From Mesorhizobium zhangyense (GTDB taxonomy: Bacteria > Pseudomonadota > Alphaproteobacteria > Rhizobiales > Rhizobiaceae), in contig NZ_JAAKZG010000002.1 in assembly GCF_011045115.1 (NCBI RefSeq), positions 186,001-250,000 of the forward strand: 64,000 nucleotides of DNA, in the 5' to 3' direction. Positions within the stretch are counted from its first letter, which is position 1, and each line of letters starts with the position of its first letter. Shown here piece by piece: positions 55,072 to 63,317 of the stretch. The notes beneath the pieces are model-generated. The model had not been told where the DNA came from, did no database searches, and saw nothing but the letters and a program-made list of their open reading frames with translations. A program made the position numbers and the translations under genes.

Positions 55072-55236
55072 TGCCCCTCACCCTTACCCTCTCCCCGTAA
55101 GAACGGGGAGAGGGGGGCGTCAACGTTGGAGCTTCGTTCTTCTCCCTAAAAAAAATTGAAGGAAGGAGATTAGCCGCAACGCCGATGACCCCCTCTCCCC
55201 GTCCTTACGGGGAGAGGGTAAGGGTGAGGGGCAGCG
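55072..55236. repeat. interspersed palindromic repeat, family A copy 2
   Basis: TGCCCCTCACCCTTACCC at the left and its complement GTAAGGGTGAGGGGCAG at the right, with inner hairpins CTCTCCCCGT-AAGA-ACGGGGAGAG and CCCTCTCCCCGTCCTTACGG paired with GGGAGAGGG. The core shares GCCGCAACG and GATGAC with copy 1 at 4464-4585. It fills the gap between the convergent alcohol dehydrogenase and LysR genes. Confidence 0.85.
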
Positions 55237-55268
55237 CCAACCCAAAAGGGAATCGCGCTACCACCGCC

Positions 55269-56234
55269 TCACCACCCTGGCATGACATGGCTCGGTTTCA
55301 ACCGCTTGCTGCGAATGCCAGTCAGCGCCGCAAAATCGAATGTTCCCGTCTCCTGACCCGCCGGCACAGAAATATTGTCGAGGCTTTCGGCGATGTGCCG
55401 GGCCAGCGCCTCGACGATATCGGCGCTTGCCGTGTGGCCGCGCATGATGCCAATCTTGCAGTCGGGCAGGGGGCCGAAACCATCGGCCTCGCCAAGCACG
55501 CGCATGCCCGGCCTGAGCGCGCATTCCGGCAGCACCGAAATGGCCAGCCCTGAGAGCACGGCGGCGGTGATGACGGTGGCCGACCAACTTGTGAACAGGA
55601 TGCGATAGTCGCGCTGCATGCGGTCGAGGACGTCGCATGCCCCGCGCCGCCAGATGCAGGTCGGGCGGCCAAAGGCCATAGGCAGGATTTCCTGCTCATG
55701 CGTGGCGTGGTTGGCGGAACTCACCCAAAGCAGCGGTTCGCGCCGCACCACTTCCGACTGACCCTTCACGTCGTCATGCGTCACCAGCGCCAGGTCGAGA
55801 TGCCCGCGCTTGATGTGCTCCACCAGATTGAAAGTCGGCTCGCAGATGACGGTCAATTCGACGCGCGGGTTCGACCGGGCAAAGCGCGCCATGATCTCCG
55901 GCAGGAAACGGTCGGCGTAGTCGTCGGGCGTGCCGATGCGGATCGTGCCTTCCAGGCTGCGGTCGTCGAAGGCGGCCAGCGTTTCGCGGTTGAGATGGAT
56001 CAGCCGCCGCGCATAGGAGAGCAGCTTTTCGCCTTCCTCGGTCAGCTTGTTGGTGCGCCCGTCCTTTTCGAACAGCGGCTTGCCGATGCGCTCTTCCAGC
56101 CGGCGCATCTGCATGGACACCGCCGATTGCGTGCGGTGAACCTCGTCGGCGGCCTTGGTGAAGCTGCCGGTGTCGGAAATCATGATGAAGGTTTGCAGTT
56201 GATCGAGATCGAGCGGCGCGGCCATGACTTTCAT
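55269..56234 (-). CDS. LysR-family regulator, VtlR/LsrB-like
   Basis: 321 residues. The DNA-binding part reads LDLDQLQTFIMISDTGSFTKAADEVHRTQSAVSMQMRRLEERIGKPLFEK, close to the pattern of VtlR/LsrB regulators of Rhizobiales; a substrate domain follows (RIGTPDDYADRFLPEIMARFARSNPRVELTVICEPTFNLVEHIKRGHLDLALVT). In Brucella and relatives VtlR activates small DUF1127 proteins and an AbcR sRNA; here the divergent neighbour is a DUF1127 gene, followed by a possible sRNA. Met at residue 4 (56225) is an alternative start. The VtlR identity is inference. Confidence 0.75.
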   Translation of the reverse strand: MKVMAAPLDLDQLQTFIMISDTGSFTKAADEVHRTQSAVSMQMRRLEERIGKPLFEKDGRTNKLTEEGEKLLSYARRLIHLNRETLAAFDDRSLEGTIRIGTPDDYADRFLPEIMARFARSNPRVELTVICEPTFNLVEHIKRGHLDLALVTHDDVKGQSEVVRREPLLWVSSANHATHEQEILPMAFGRPTCIWRRGACDVLDRMQRDYRILFTSWSATVITAAVLSGLAISVLPECALRPGMRVLGEADGFGPLPDCKIGIMRGHTASADIVEALARHIAESLDNISVPAGQETGTFDFAALTGIRSKRLKPSHVMPGW

Positions 56235-56408
56235 CCATCATCGATGTTGATGATAAAGATTAAAAACATTCGTTGGATTAATCAATACGGCGATGGCAAA
56301 GTCCTAAGCGTCCACAGGAAGCGACGCAAAACACCGATGCGGAGCGCGATTTGCGCGTGTTCGTCTCGGAACGGCTTTCTGTGCCCTAACTCTTGAAAGG
56401 AGAGTGCC

Positions 56409-56699
56409 ATGACCACGATCGATTACGCAGCCAAGACGATGCAGACCGCAGCGCGTCCGGCGATTGCAGTGCGCGTGGTGAACTGGCTCTTCAATCTTTA
56501 CCGCGCACTGAAAAATCGCCGCGAATTCTACCGCTTGGGCGAGATGACCGATGCGGAACTGTCCGATATCGGCCTGACCCGCGCCGACCTCCACGTGGTG
56601 GTCAACCTGCCGTTTGGCGTCGACCCGACCTCGCGGCTCGGCTCGATGGTCAGCGCCCGTTCGGACCTGATTGAAGACATGGCCCGTCGGGTACATTAG
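56409..56699 (+). CDS. DUF1127 small protein
   Basis: 96 residues; the DUF1127 core is LFNLYRALKNRREFYRLGEMTDAELSDIGLTRADL (residues about 30-64), with an N-terminal extension and a C-terminal tail (SRLGSMVSARSDLIEDMARRVH). Such small Arg-rich proteins occur as VtlR/LsrB or stress targets and several bind RNA or affect phosphate and carbon traits. AAGGAGAG precedes ATG 56409. It is divergent from the LysR gene with a 174-bp shared regulatory gap. A strong terminator follows at 56766-56796. Confidence 0.85.
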   Translation: MTTIDYAAKTMQTAARPAIAVRVVNWLFNLYRALKNRREFYRLGEMTDAELSDIGLTRADLHVVVNLPFGVDPTSRLGSMVSARSDLIEDMARRVH

Positions 56700-56704
56700 G
56701 CCCG

Positions 56705-56796
56705 GTGCCTGAGTTACTGCAGGCTCCCCACTCCCTGCCGGTTTCCCTCCGGCCCGCCTGCACGCTGCCCGGTCCTCACGGACCGGGCATTTTTTG
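56705..56796 (+). ncRNA. possible AbcR-like sRNA or structured 3' UTR of the DUF1127 mRNA
   Basis: TGCAGGC (56718-56724) pairs with GCCTGCA (56756-56762) around an exposed CTCCCCACTCCCT strand and an inner hairpin GCCGG-TTTCCCT-CCGGC (56737-56753). It ends in the terminator TGCCCGGTCC-TCAC-GGACCGGGCA followed by TTTTTTG (56766-56796). The C/U-rich single-stranded parts could bind ribosome sites, as in AbcR (alpha-r15) RNAs that neighbour LsrB/VtlR genes in other Rhizobiales. I see no clear separate promoter, so a processed 3' UTR is equally likely. Confidence 0.4.
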
Positions 56797-56810
56797 TTGG
56801 CAGAGCAGCC

Positions 56811-57881
56811 TCAGCGCCGCCGGTCCATGCCCTTCGTAAACTGCTCGAAGATCGATTCCACGCCCTTCTGGTAATCGTCGCGCTGCTGGGCGCCGGTTTC
56901 GAACATCTTGCCGAACAGATCGTCATAAGGGTTCTTCGGCTGTCCGCCCGGAGCGGCCTGAGGTTGCGCTTGCGGCTGTGCCCTGCCGCTCGGTTGAGCA
57001 GCACCGCCTCCGAACATCCCTTCGAGTATCTGGCCTAGGGGATTGTCGCCCAGCGGGTTCTGACCCTGCGGCTGAGCGCGGCCGGTTGGCTGCTGCCCGG
57101 CCTGTCCACCGCCGAACATGCCTTCGAGGATTTGACCGAGCGGGTTGTCGCCAAGGGGGTTCTGGCCCGGCTGCTGCGTCCTGCCGGCTGGCTGCGCTGC
57201 GCCGCCGCCGAACATGCCCTCAAGAATCTGGCCGAGTGGATTGTCGCCGGCCGGGGCCTGCGCCTGCCTCTGCGGCTGGCCAGCCTGACCGCCGCCGAAC
57301 ATGCCTTCAAGGATTTGCCCGAGCGGGTTGTCCGCAGGGCTTGCCGTTTGCGGCGCCTGCTGTTGGGCAGCACCGCCCATGCCGCCCTGGCGCATCATCT
57401 GCTCGATGATGTCGCCGAGCGGATTGTTGCTGCCACCGCCGATGCCCGCTGCCTGAACCTGATTGGTCGACTGCTTGAACAGCCCGCCCATCACCATCGT
57501 CGCGATGGCCGGCAGCATCTGCTTCAGCACGTCCTGGCCGATGCCGGTGGCTTGCGCCGCCTGTGTGGCAACTGCGCGCGAAAGGTCTTTCGAACCGAAC
57601 AGATGGCCCAGAATGCCGTTGCCCTCGGCCATGCCGGCCGGAGAAAAGGCTGCTGCCGGGTTCTCGAAATATTTGGCATGCTGCCCGCTCGCCATCGCGC
57701 TCAGGAACGCGCCGGCGCCATAGGGATCGGCGGTGTTCTGCTTCAGCCCTTGCGAAAAGGCCGGCAGCAAGGCCGCGACGGCCGATTGCGCCTGCTGCGG
57801 CGACAGCCCGAACTGCCGCGCCAAGGCATCCATGCCGTTGCCGTTCTGGGCATTCGTCAGCATGTCGAATAGTGAAGCCAT
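56811..57881 (-). CDS. DUF937 protein with four tandem 30-34-residue repeats
   Basis: 356 residues. Residues about 1-140 are a DUF937/YidB-like helical domain (FDMLTNAQNGNGMDALARQFGLSPQQAQSAVAALLPAFSQGL, GILGHLFGSKDLSRAVA, LKQMLPAIATMVMGGLFKQ). Then the motif DNPLGQILEGMFGGG recurs at residues 184, 213, 245 and 279, with a degenerate forerunner NNPLGDIIEQMMRQGG at 152. Linkers are rich in Gln/Pro/Gly/Ala. Each repeat alternates a short amphipathic helix with a flexible linker. Function unknown. The gene is convergent with the DUF1127 unit. Confidence 0.82.
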   Translation of the reverse strand: MASLFDMLTNAQNGNGMDALARQFGLSPQQAQSAVAALLPAFSQGLKQNTADPYGAGAFLSAMASGQHAKYFENPAAAFSPAGMAEGNGILGHLFGSKDLSRAVATQAAQATGIGQDVLKQMLPAIATMVMGGLFKQSTNQVQAAGIGGGSNNPLGDIIEQMMRQGGMGGAAQQQAPQTASPADNPLGQILEGMFGGGQAGQPQRQAQAPAGDNPLGQILEGMFGGGAAQPAGRTQQPGQNPLGDNPLGQILEGMFGGGQAGQQPTGRAQPQGQNPLGDNPLGQILEGMFGGGAAQPSGRAQPQAQPQAAPGGQPKNPYDDLFGKMFETGAQQRDDYQKGVESIFEQFTKGMDRRR

Positions 57882-57973
57882 TTTCGATCTCCTCGGAGTG
57901 TCTCTCCGGGGAGCAGCCTAACCCAAAGCCGTGAACCCGCCTACGGGATTGTTATGGGCGAATGCAGAGACCG

Positions 57974-59347
57974 TTAATAGGCGTATTCGAGGAAAGCCGG
58001 CTCGATCGAGCCGCCCCAGCGCGTGTGATAGGCGTTGAGCATTTCCTGTGCGCTGGTGGTGCCGCGCGCCACGACTTCGTCGAGCGTGGAGAGGAACGTC
58101 GTCTCGTCATAGCCGTCGCGGTTCAATCGGGCGCGGTTCTTCAGGCCCTTGCGCGAAATCGCCAGCACCTCGCGGGAAACCTCGCGCAGGTCGGTGTTGC
58201 GGAACGGCGCGCCGATGCCCTGCGCCGGCACCGCGTTGCGCATCGCCAACACCTCCTCATAGGTCCAGCTTTTCGTCAGGGCTTCCGCCGCATCCAGCGC
58301 TTCCTCATCATAAAGCAGCCCGACCCAGAAGGCGGGCAGCGCGCAGATGCGGCGCCATGGTCCGCCGTCCGCGCCGCGCATTTCCAGGAAACGCTTCAGC
58401 CGCACATCGGGAAACAGCGTCGACAGATGATTGGCCCAGTCGCCGATGGTCGGCATGCCGTCCGTCAGTTCCTTGCGCGCGGCACCCGCCATGAACTGGC
58501 GGAAGGTGATGTGGGTCATGTCGTGATAGCGGCCGTCGCGGATGACGAAATACATTGGCACGTCGAGCGCCCATTCGACATAGTCGGCAAAGCCGAATTC
58601 CGGCGAGAAGCAGAATGGCAGCAGGCCCGAGCGCTGGTTGTCGGTGTCGGTCCAGATCTCGCCGCGCCAGCTCTGCAGCCCGTTGGCGTGGCCGTCGGTA
58701 AAGGGCGAGTTGGCGAAAAGTGCGGTTGAAAGCGGCTGCAGTTTCAGCGAAACCTGCATCTTGCGCCGCATGTCCTCTTCCGAGGAGAAGTCGAGGTTCA
58801 CCTGGATCGTGCAGGTGCGATACATCATGTCGAGGCCCTTGGTGCCGACCTTGGGCATGTAGTTGGTCATGATGTCGTAGCGCGATTTCGGCATGCGCGG
58901 CGTCTCGGCCAGCGTCCATTTCGGGCTGCCGCCGAGGCCGAGGAAGCGGATGCCGAGCGGCTCGGCGATTTCGCGCAGCTGCGCCAGATGGGCATTGCCC
59001 TCGCGACAGGTCTGGTGGATCGTCTCCACCGGCGCGCCGGAAAGCTCGAACTGTCCGCCGGGCTCCAGCGAAATCGCGCCCTGTCCGGTTGGCTCGACCA
59101 AGCCGATGATGCGCTCGGCATCGACGATCGGCTCCCAGCCCAGCGTGCGCTGCATGCCTTCCAGAAGGGCGCGGATGCCGCGGTCGCCGCCATAGGGCAC
59201 CGGGCTGTTGCCGTCGACGTAGAAGGGGAATTTCTCGTGTTCGGTGCCGATGCGCCATTTTTCGCGCGGCTTGTTGCCCTCGGCCAGATAGGCGACGAGT
59301 TCGTCCACGCCTTCGATCGGCCGGAAATCGGTGGTGTCACGCGCCAT
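57974..59347 (-). CDS. gshA: glutamate-cysteine ligase, plant/alphaproteobacterial type
   Basis: First step of glutathione synthesis: ATP-dependent joining of glutamate and cysteine. The 457-residue protein is of the GCS2/plant-like type: WRIGTEHEKFPFYVDGN, GAISLEPGGQFELSGAPVETIHQT, FLGLGGSPKW, MYRTCTIQVNLDFSSEEDMRRKMQVSLKLQPLSTALFANSPF and DVRLKRFLEMRGADGG. rsmE and gshA are neighbours in many Rhizobiales; here they lie on the same strand with a small acetyltransferase gene on the opposite strand between them. Glutathione would support the oxidative-stress and metal functions seen elsewhere. Confidence 0.93.
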   Translation of the reverse strand: MARDTTDFRPIEGVDELVAYLAEGNKPREKWRIGTEHEKFPFYVDGNSPVPYGGDRGIRALLEGMQRTLGWEPIVDAERIIGLVEPTGQGAISLEPGGQFELSGAPVETIHQTCREGNAHLAQLREIAEPLGIRFLGLGGSPKWTLAETPRMPKSRYDIMTNYMPKVGTKGLDMMYRTCTIQVNLDFSSEEDMRRKMQVSLKLQPLSTALFANSPFTDGHANGLQSWRGEIWTDTDNQRSGLLPFCFSPEFGFADYVEWALDVPMYFVIRDGRYHDMTHITFRQFMAGAARKELTDGMPTIGDWANHLSTLFPDVRLKRFLEMRGADGGPWRRICALPAFWVGLLYDEEALDAAEALTKSWTYEEVLAMRNAVPAQGIGAPFRNTDLREVSREVLAISRKGLKNRARLNRDGYDETTFLSTLDEVVARGTTSAQEMLNAYHTRWGGSIEPAFLEYAY

Positions 59348-59546
59348 GGTCTACCCTCTCGCCGCTCGAAAAAAGCGTCGCGCTTGATGGACGCAATCAT
59401 ATCTCGCGATCAAGCAAAAAATCCTGATCATTGGTTCAACTCAAATTGAGCATGCTGGCGAATCGAAAAAGCGTCGAAAATCATGCTCAAAACGACAGTA
59501 GGCCGTGACTTGAAGCGCACATCGGGAACCCGGAGGGCATCACCGC

Positions 59547-59951
59547 ATGAATTTTACATGGATCGAGCATTTTGGCGGCGACCGTGAGCAGGAACTGTTC
59601 GAGCTTTACCGGCAGGAATGGTGGACCAGGGATCGCAGCTTTGAAGACGTCGCCCATATGCTCAAGCATTCCGACATCGTGCTTGGCTGCTGCACCGACG
59701 GCGACCGGCTGATCGGCTTTGCGCGGGCGCTGACGGATTTCACCTTCAAGGCGTTGATCTTCGATGTCATCGTTCACGCGGATTTCCGCGGGGCGGGCGT
59801 CGGCAAGGTGATCGTGGAGAGGATCATCGGCCTGCCGTCTCTGGCTCGCGTTTCCAGCTTTGAGCTGTATTGCCCCGAGCGGCTCGTTCCCTTCTATGAG
59901 AAACTCGGTTTTGCCGAAGGGTCAGCGAAATTGCTCTTTCACCAGCGCTGA
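59547..59951 (+). CDS. GNAT-family N-acetyltransferase
   Basis: 134-residue acetyltransferase: WWTRDRSFEDVAHMLKHSDIVLGCCTDGDRLIGFARALTDFTFKALIFDVIVHADFRGAGVGKVIVERII carries the acetyl-CoA loop R-G-A-G-V-G-K, followed by FELYCPERLVPFYEKLGFAEG. Substrate unknown. It is inserted on the opposite strand between rsmE and gshA. Confidence 0.85.
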   Translation: MNFTWIEHFGGDREQELFELYRQEWWTRDRSFEDVAHMLKHSDIVLGCCTDGDRLIGFARALTDFTFKALIFDVIVHADFRGAGVGKVIVERIIGLPSLARVSSFELYCPERLVPFYEKLGFAEGSAKLLFHQR

Positions 59952-59986
59952 AGCAGCCGGCGCAGTAGAGTTCGCGTAGTGCCTGT

Positions 59987-60721
59987 TCACCAGTCGCCGA
60001 TCGTCGCCTGCAATACCGCCATCGCCGCCACCGCTGCCGTGTCGGCGCGCAGGATGCGCGGGCCGAGCGGAATGGCGGTGACGAAGGGCAGCGCATAGAG
60101 CTGGCGGCGCTCGTCTTCGGAAAAGCCGCCTTCCGGGCCGATCAGCAGGCCAAGCTTGCGCTCGGTGATGGCCTGAAGCGCGGGCAGGGGATTGTTGGTT
60201 TCCGCACTCTCGTCGCAGAAGATCAGCCGCCGGTCCGTCTCCCAGCCAGCGATCAGCCTGTCGAATTTCTGCGCCACGCGCACTTCCGGCAGAGCAAGGA
60301 TGCCGCATTGCTCGGCAGCTTCCACGACATTGGCGCGCAGCCGGTCGATGCCGGGCTTGGCGATTTGCGTGTGCTGGGTGATGACGGGTTGCAGCACGCC
60401 CGCACCCATCTCGACAGCCTTCTGTACCAGATAATCAAGCCGCCCCTGTTTCAGCGGCGCGAAGCAATAGACTAGGTCGGGCAGAGGCGGTTGCGGCCGT
60501 GTTTCCTCGACCGCGCGCAGCTTTACCGCTTTTTTGGTTTTGGCCTCGATCCGCGCCAGCCATTCGCCGTCGCGGCCGTTGAAGACGAGCAGTTCCGCGC
60601 CTTCGGAGAGGCGCAGCACGTGGATGAGATAATGACTCTGCTCCGTGCCCGTTTCGAAAACGGTATCCCTGGCGAGGTCCTGCGGCACGAACAGCCGCTG
60701 CATTTTGTAGTTTGCGCGCAT
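59987..60721 (-). CDS. rsmE: 16S rRNA m3U1498 methyltransferase RsmE
   Basis: SAM-dependent methyltransferase of the SPOUT class acting on U1498 of 16S rRNA, 244 residues. N-terminal PUA-like domain ([40 protein letters not shown]), then [35 protein letters not shown], the knot motif [14 protein letters not shown] and [21 protein letters not shown]. The start at 60721 gives RANYKMQRL; Met6-like MQRLF at 60706 may be the true start. Confidence 0.93.
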   Translation of the reverse strand: MRANYKMQRLFVPQDLARDTVFETGTEQSHYLIHVLRLSEGAELLVFNGRDGEWLARIEAKTKKAVKLRAVEETRPQPPLPDLVYCFAPLKQGRLDYLVQKAVEMGAGVLQPVITQHTQIAKPGIDRLRANVVEAAEQCGILALPEVRVAQKFDRLIAGWETDRRLIFCDESAETNNPLPALQAITERKLGLLIGPEGGFSEDERRQLYALPFVTAIPLGPRILRADTAAVAAMAVLQATIGDW

Positions 60722-60775
60722 GGCCGATGAATGCTGGAGAGGAGAGGGGAGGTCAAGGGTTCGTGATGATCACCT

Positions 60776-60944
60776 TGGGATTCCCCCTCTCCGTCGCGCT
60801 TCGCGCGCCACCTCTCCCCCATTTCATGGGGGAGAGGAACCTGGGTTCTGCGAGGCCGCGACACTTCAGGACTTGGGTTCCTCGCCCCTGCGAAGCGGGG
60901 GAGAGGTGGCTCGGCGAAGCCGAGACGGAGAGGGGGCTACTTTC
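60776..60944. repeat. interspersed palindromic repeat, family D
   Basis: Inverted outer arms (CCCCCTCTCCGTC / GACGGAGAGGGGG) and inner arms (CACCTCTCCCCC / GGGGGAGAGGTG). The left half carries a direct hairpin CTCTCCCCC-ATTTCAT-GGGGGAGAG, and GAACCTGGGTTC/CTTGGGTTCC is also present. Its right end runs into the stop codon of the next gene (60937), so the element forms that gene's 3' end. Confidence 0.8.
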
Positions 60945-61584
60945 CCACACTCTCATGCCAAACCGGCTTATACCCCGCCCGCAACACTGCAACCGTCACC
61001 GCCGGCGTCAGCAGCGAAAATCCCGGCGATGCGAAGCCAATGCCCTCGCGCGGGGCCTCATAACCTTCGAAGCTCCAACGCCGCAGCACGCCCTTATGAA
61101 CCGCATAAGCGTCACCGCCCCGCGCCACCATCGCCCCATCCGGCAGGCGCTCCAACTCGCCACCGTTCAGCGCCAACAACTTCCCACCTGCCGCCAGCCT
61201 TTCCCCATGCAACCTCGCATCCATCTCCGGCGCTTTCACCTTCACCACCCCGAACGTCTCGCCATAAAGCCCCGCAAATTCCTTCGCCCGCTCGCGCTGG
61301 CAATAGAAGCAGGGCCGGTGCCCCGCTGCCAGTGCGGTCACCTCGTCGAGAAAGAAAAGCTCGGTCCAGCCGGCATTGCCGCTTGGCGCGTTTCGTCCCA
61401 TCACATCGCGCCGCTTGCCGCGGAATTCGCAGACGCAGATGATCCAGGCACGGGTCGCCCAGCGCCGCTTCAGCAGCGTTCGCGTTGCCGGGTCGTGAAT
61501 GACGCCGCGATTTCCCGTGAACAGGCCGCGCGCCGGCACGGCGTGGATATCGCCGAAGGGATCGATGCGGTTTTGCAGTGGCAT
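60937..61584 (-). CDS. conserved hypothetical protein with CxxC motif
   Basis: 215 residues from ATG 61584 (MPLQNRIDPFGDIHAVPARGLFTGNRGVIHD), with AGAGGAACGGAT just upstream. A conserved-looking block, WIICVCEFRGKRRDVMGRNAPSGNAGWTELFFLDEVTALAAGHRPCFYCQRERAKEF, contains CFYC and a Cys-Val-Cys that could bind a metal, recalling HNH-like zinc knuckles without a clear HNH triad. The C-terminal half (ALNGGELERLPDGAMVARGGDAYAVHKGVLRRWSFEGYE) is beta-rich. Function unknown. It is divergent from the amidotransferase gene, 74 bp apart. The 3' end overlaps a repeat. Confidence 0.7.
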   Translation of the reverse strand: MPLQNRIDPFGDIHAVPARGLFTGNRGVIHDPATRTLLKRRWATRAWIICVCEFRGKRRDVMGRNAPSGNAGWTELFFLDEVTALAAGHRPCFYCQRERAKEFAGLYGETFGVVKVKAPEMDARLHGERLAAGGKLLALNGGELERLPDGAMVARGGDAYAVHKGVLRRWSFEGYEAPREGIGFASPGFSLLTPAVTVAVLRAGYKPVWHESVGK

Positions 61585-61658
61585 ATCCGTTCCTCTCTTT
61601 TTGGCGATCGGCGCGCATGATATCGGGGCGGGAGAGTTTGTCATTGCGAGGGTCCTTC

Positions 61659-62357
61659 ATGCGGGTGCTGGTCGTCCAGAATTACGACAATACCGGTCTC
61701 GGCCAGGTCGGCGCCGCATTGCGCGAAGCCGGTGCCGAAATCGACCTGCGCAATGCTCATCACGGCGATGCCATGCCGCAAGACGCCAGCGGCCACGACG
61801 CCATCGTCGTGCTCGGCGGCGGGCAGAATGCGCTGGCCGACGACAAGTATCCCTATATTCCGGCCCTGCTCGACCTGATTCGTGATTTCGAGGCCAAGGA
61901 TCGTTCGATCCTCGGCATCTGCCTCGGCAGCCAACTCATGGCGCGGGCCTTTGGCGGCGAGAACCTGATCGGCACTTCGCCCGAATTCGGCTGGCGGCGG
62001 ATCTCGCTGACGGAAAAGGCGCAGGCCGATCCCGTTCTCGGCGCGCTGCCGAAGGATTTTTCAAGCTTCCAATGGCACGACGACACCTTCACACTGCCTG
62101 AAGGCGCTGTGCATCTTGCCGCGAACGAGGCGACGCAGAACCAGGCATTCCGCGTCGGCCGCGCCGCTTACGGCTTCCAGTTCCATTTCGAGGCCGACCA
62201 GCCGCTGGTGCGCTACTGGAACGCGTCGTTCCCCGACCTTCTGCGCGAGCGCCAGCCCGGCTGGCTCGATCGTCACGAGGAAGAGGCGGCAGCCCACGGC
62301 GCCGAGGCTGATGCCGCCGGTTTGTCTATCGCCCGGGCCTGGGTGGCGACCATCTGA
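61659..62357 (+). CDS. class I glutamine amidotransferase (GATase1) protein
   Basis: 232 residues from ATG 61659 (MRVLVVQNYDNTGLGQVG), GAGG 7 nt upstream. The nucleophile elbow is GICLGSQLMARAFGG with the catalytic Cys. HDAIVVLGGGQNALADDKYPY and FQWHDDTFTLPEGAVHLAANEATQNQAFRVGRAAYGFQFHFEAD supply the His-x-Glu (HFE) pair, so the triad is complete. It resembles stand-alone GMP-synthase-like amidotransferases of unknown acceptor. It could hydrolyse gamma-glutamyl compounds, but it is not close to PuuD. Confidence 0.85.
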   Translation: MRVLVVQNYDNTGLGQVGAALREAGAEIDLRNAHHGDAMPQDASGHDAIVVLGGGQNALADDKYPYIPALLDLIRDFEAKDRSILGICLGSQLMARAFGGENLIGTSPEFGWRRISLTEKAQADPVLGALPKDFSSFQWHDDTFTLPEGAVHLAANEATQNQAFRVGRAAYGFQFHFEADQPLVRYWNASFPDLLRERQPGWLDRHEEEAAAHGAEADAAGLSIARAWVATI

Positions 62358-62569
62358 GGGCCATCTACCTCTTTTGCACGTGGCAAAAATAACACGTCCG
62401 TAAGATTACGTGACTGTGTGCTTTTCGAGCACTGGACGTCCCGGAGGCCGCAAGCCTAGAAGGACGCCGCTTCCGCCAAAAAACCGGGTTAACCATCCGA
62501 CGGACCGCCCGCCGAAGCGAAACACATTCGTAATAATTTCATGAAGAGATGCAGGAAGCCGCAACCGAG

Positions 62570-62710
62570 ATGACCGCCGTGAAAGCCGCTTTACTGTCCT
62601 TCGCAATGCTCTCTGCCATCGTTATTGGCGGTCTCGGCATCTATGCTGCCGATGCTGCTGGCGACCATAATGTGGTCGACGGCTACGGCGTCACCGCTGC
62701 AAGCTACTAA
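62570..62710 (+). CDS. 46-residue predicted membrane or exported peptide
   Basis: ATG 62570 opens 46 codons: MTAVKAALLSFAMLSAIVIG, then GLGIYAADAAGDHNVVDGYG and VTAASY. A hydrophobic helix of about 20 residues is followed by a short polar tail; it could be a signal peptide cleaved after YAADA or a single-pass membrane peptide. AGGAAG is 11 nt upstream; an in-frame ATG at 62549 adds seven residues. TTAACCAT at 62489-62496 is a CtrA half-site 74 bp upstream. Too short to be sure. Confidence 0.45.
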   Translation: MTAVKAALLSFAMLSAIVIGGLGIYAADAAGDHNVVDGYGVTAASY

Positions 62711-62730
62711 GGGGCCGCGGGTCGCTCCCG

Positions 62731-63255
62731 TCAGGGGCGACTGGAATCCTGCAGGCCTAGTTTCTCGACCGTCGTCTTGAGCGGAACGGAGAAGGAAACG
62801 TATTTTATCGTTTCATCCTCCCGGTAGAACGCGCTTACCTGCACGTCGCCTTTCATCCAGTGATCCCAGTCGAACTCGCCGTCTTCCTGTTCCGTGTGAT
62901 ACGGTTCGCCGAACTCGCGCAGCGCATCGTCGCGGTAGTGGATAGGGCCACTGCTGAAGGGTATGGCACCGACATACGCCTGCCGCTTCTTGCCGGGCCG
63001 GTCGTAGGCGAAGATGGCGGAAAAGATTGCCTTGCCGTCATCCTTGGGCACGCCGAAACTATGTTTGTAGTCGGTGTGAAATTGGAACGCGAGTTCGATA
63101 CCGAGCGAATTCAGCTCGCAATGTCCAGTGCCGCCGCCACGTTGCGCGCGGCCCGGCATTAGGGAGACATCGAACCCGACCGTTGCCAACAGGTCGGACA
63201 GTCCGGTGTTTTGCTCGGAATGCCCGAGAAAGGGCAGAAGCACGCTCAGTTCCAT
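62731..63255 (-). CDS. hypothetical protein
   Basis: 174 residues with a good ribosome site (GGAGAA) before ATG 63255. Blocks such as LGIELAFQFHTDYKHSFGVPKDDGKAIFSAIFAYDRPGKK, HYRDDALREFGEPYHTEQEDGEFDWDHWMKGDVQVSAFYRED and TIKYVSFSVPLKTTVEKLGL suggest a mixed alpha/beta soluble protein; no family recognised. Acidic, with several Trp/Tyr in the second half, as in some immunity-like proteins, but no toxin gene is adjacent. Confidence 0.65.
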   Translation of the reverse strand: MELSVLLPFLGHSEQNTGLSDLLATVGFDVSLMPGRAQRGGGTGHCELNSLGIELAFQFHTDYKHSFGVPKDDGKAIFSAIFAYDRPGKKRQAYVGAIPFSSGPIHYRDDALREFGEPYHTEQEDGEFDWDHWMKGDVQVSAFYREDETIKYVSFSVPLKTTVEKLGLQDSSRP

Positions 63256-63317
63256 GGTTTCTCCAGCCTCGCGGTAACGTAAGCTTCACCGAATGTTCCT
63301 GTCGTGCCACGCTCAGA

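Noticed and set aside
61659-62357. Class I amidotransferase considered as PuuD (gamma-glutamyl-GABA hydrolase)
   Set aside because: The motifs fit stand-alone GMP-synthase-like amidotransferases better and it is far from the polyamine genes.
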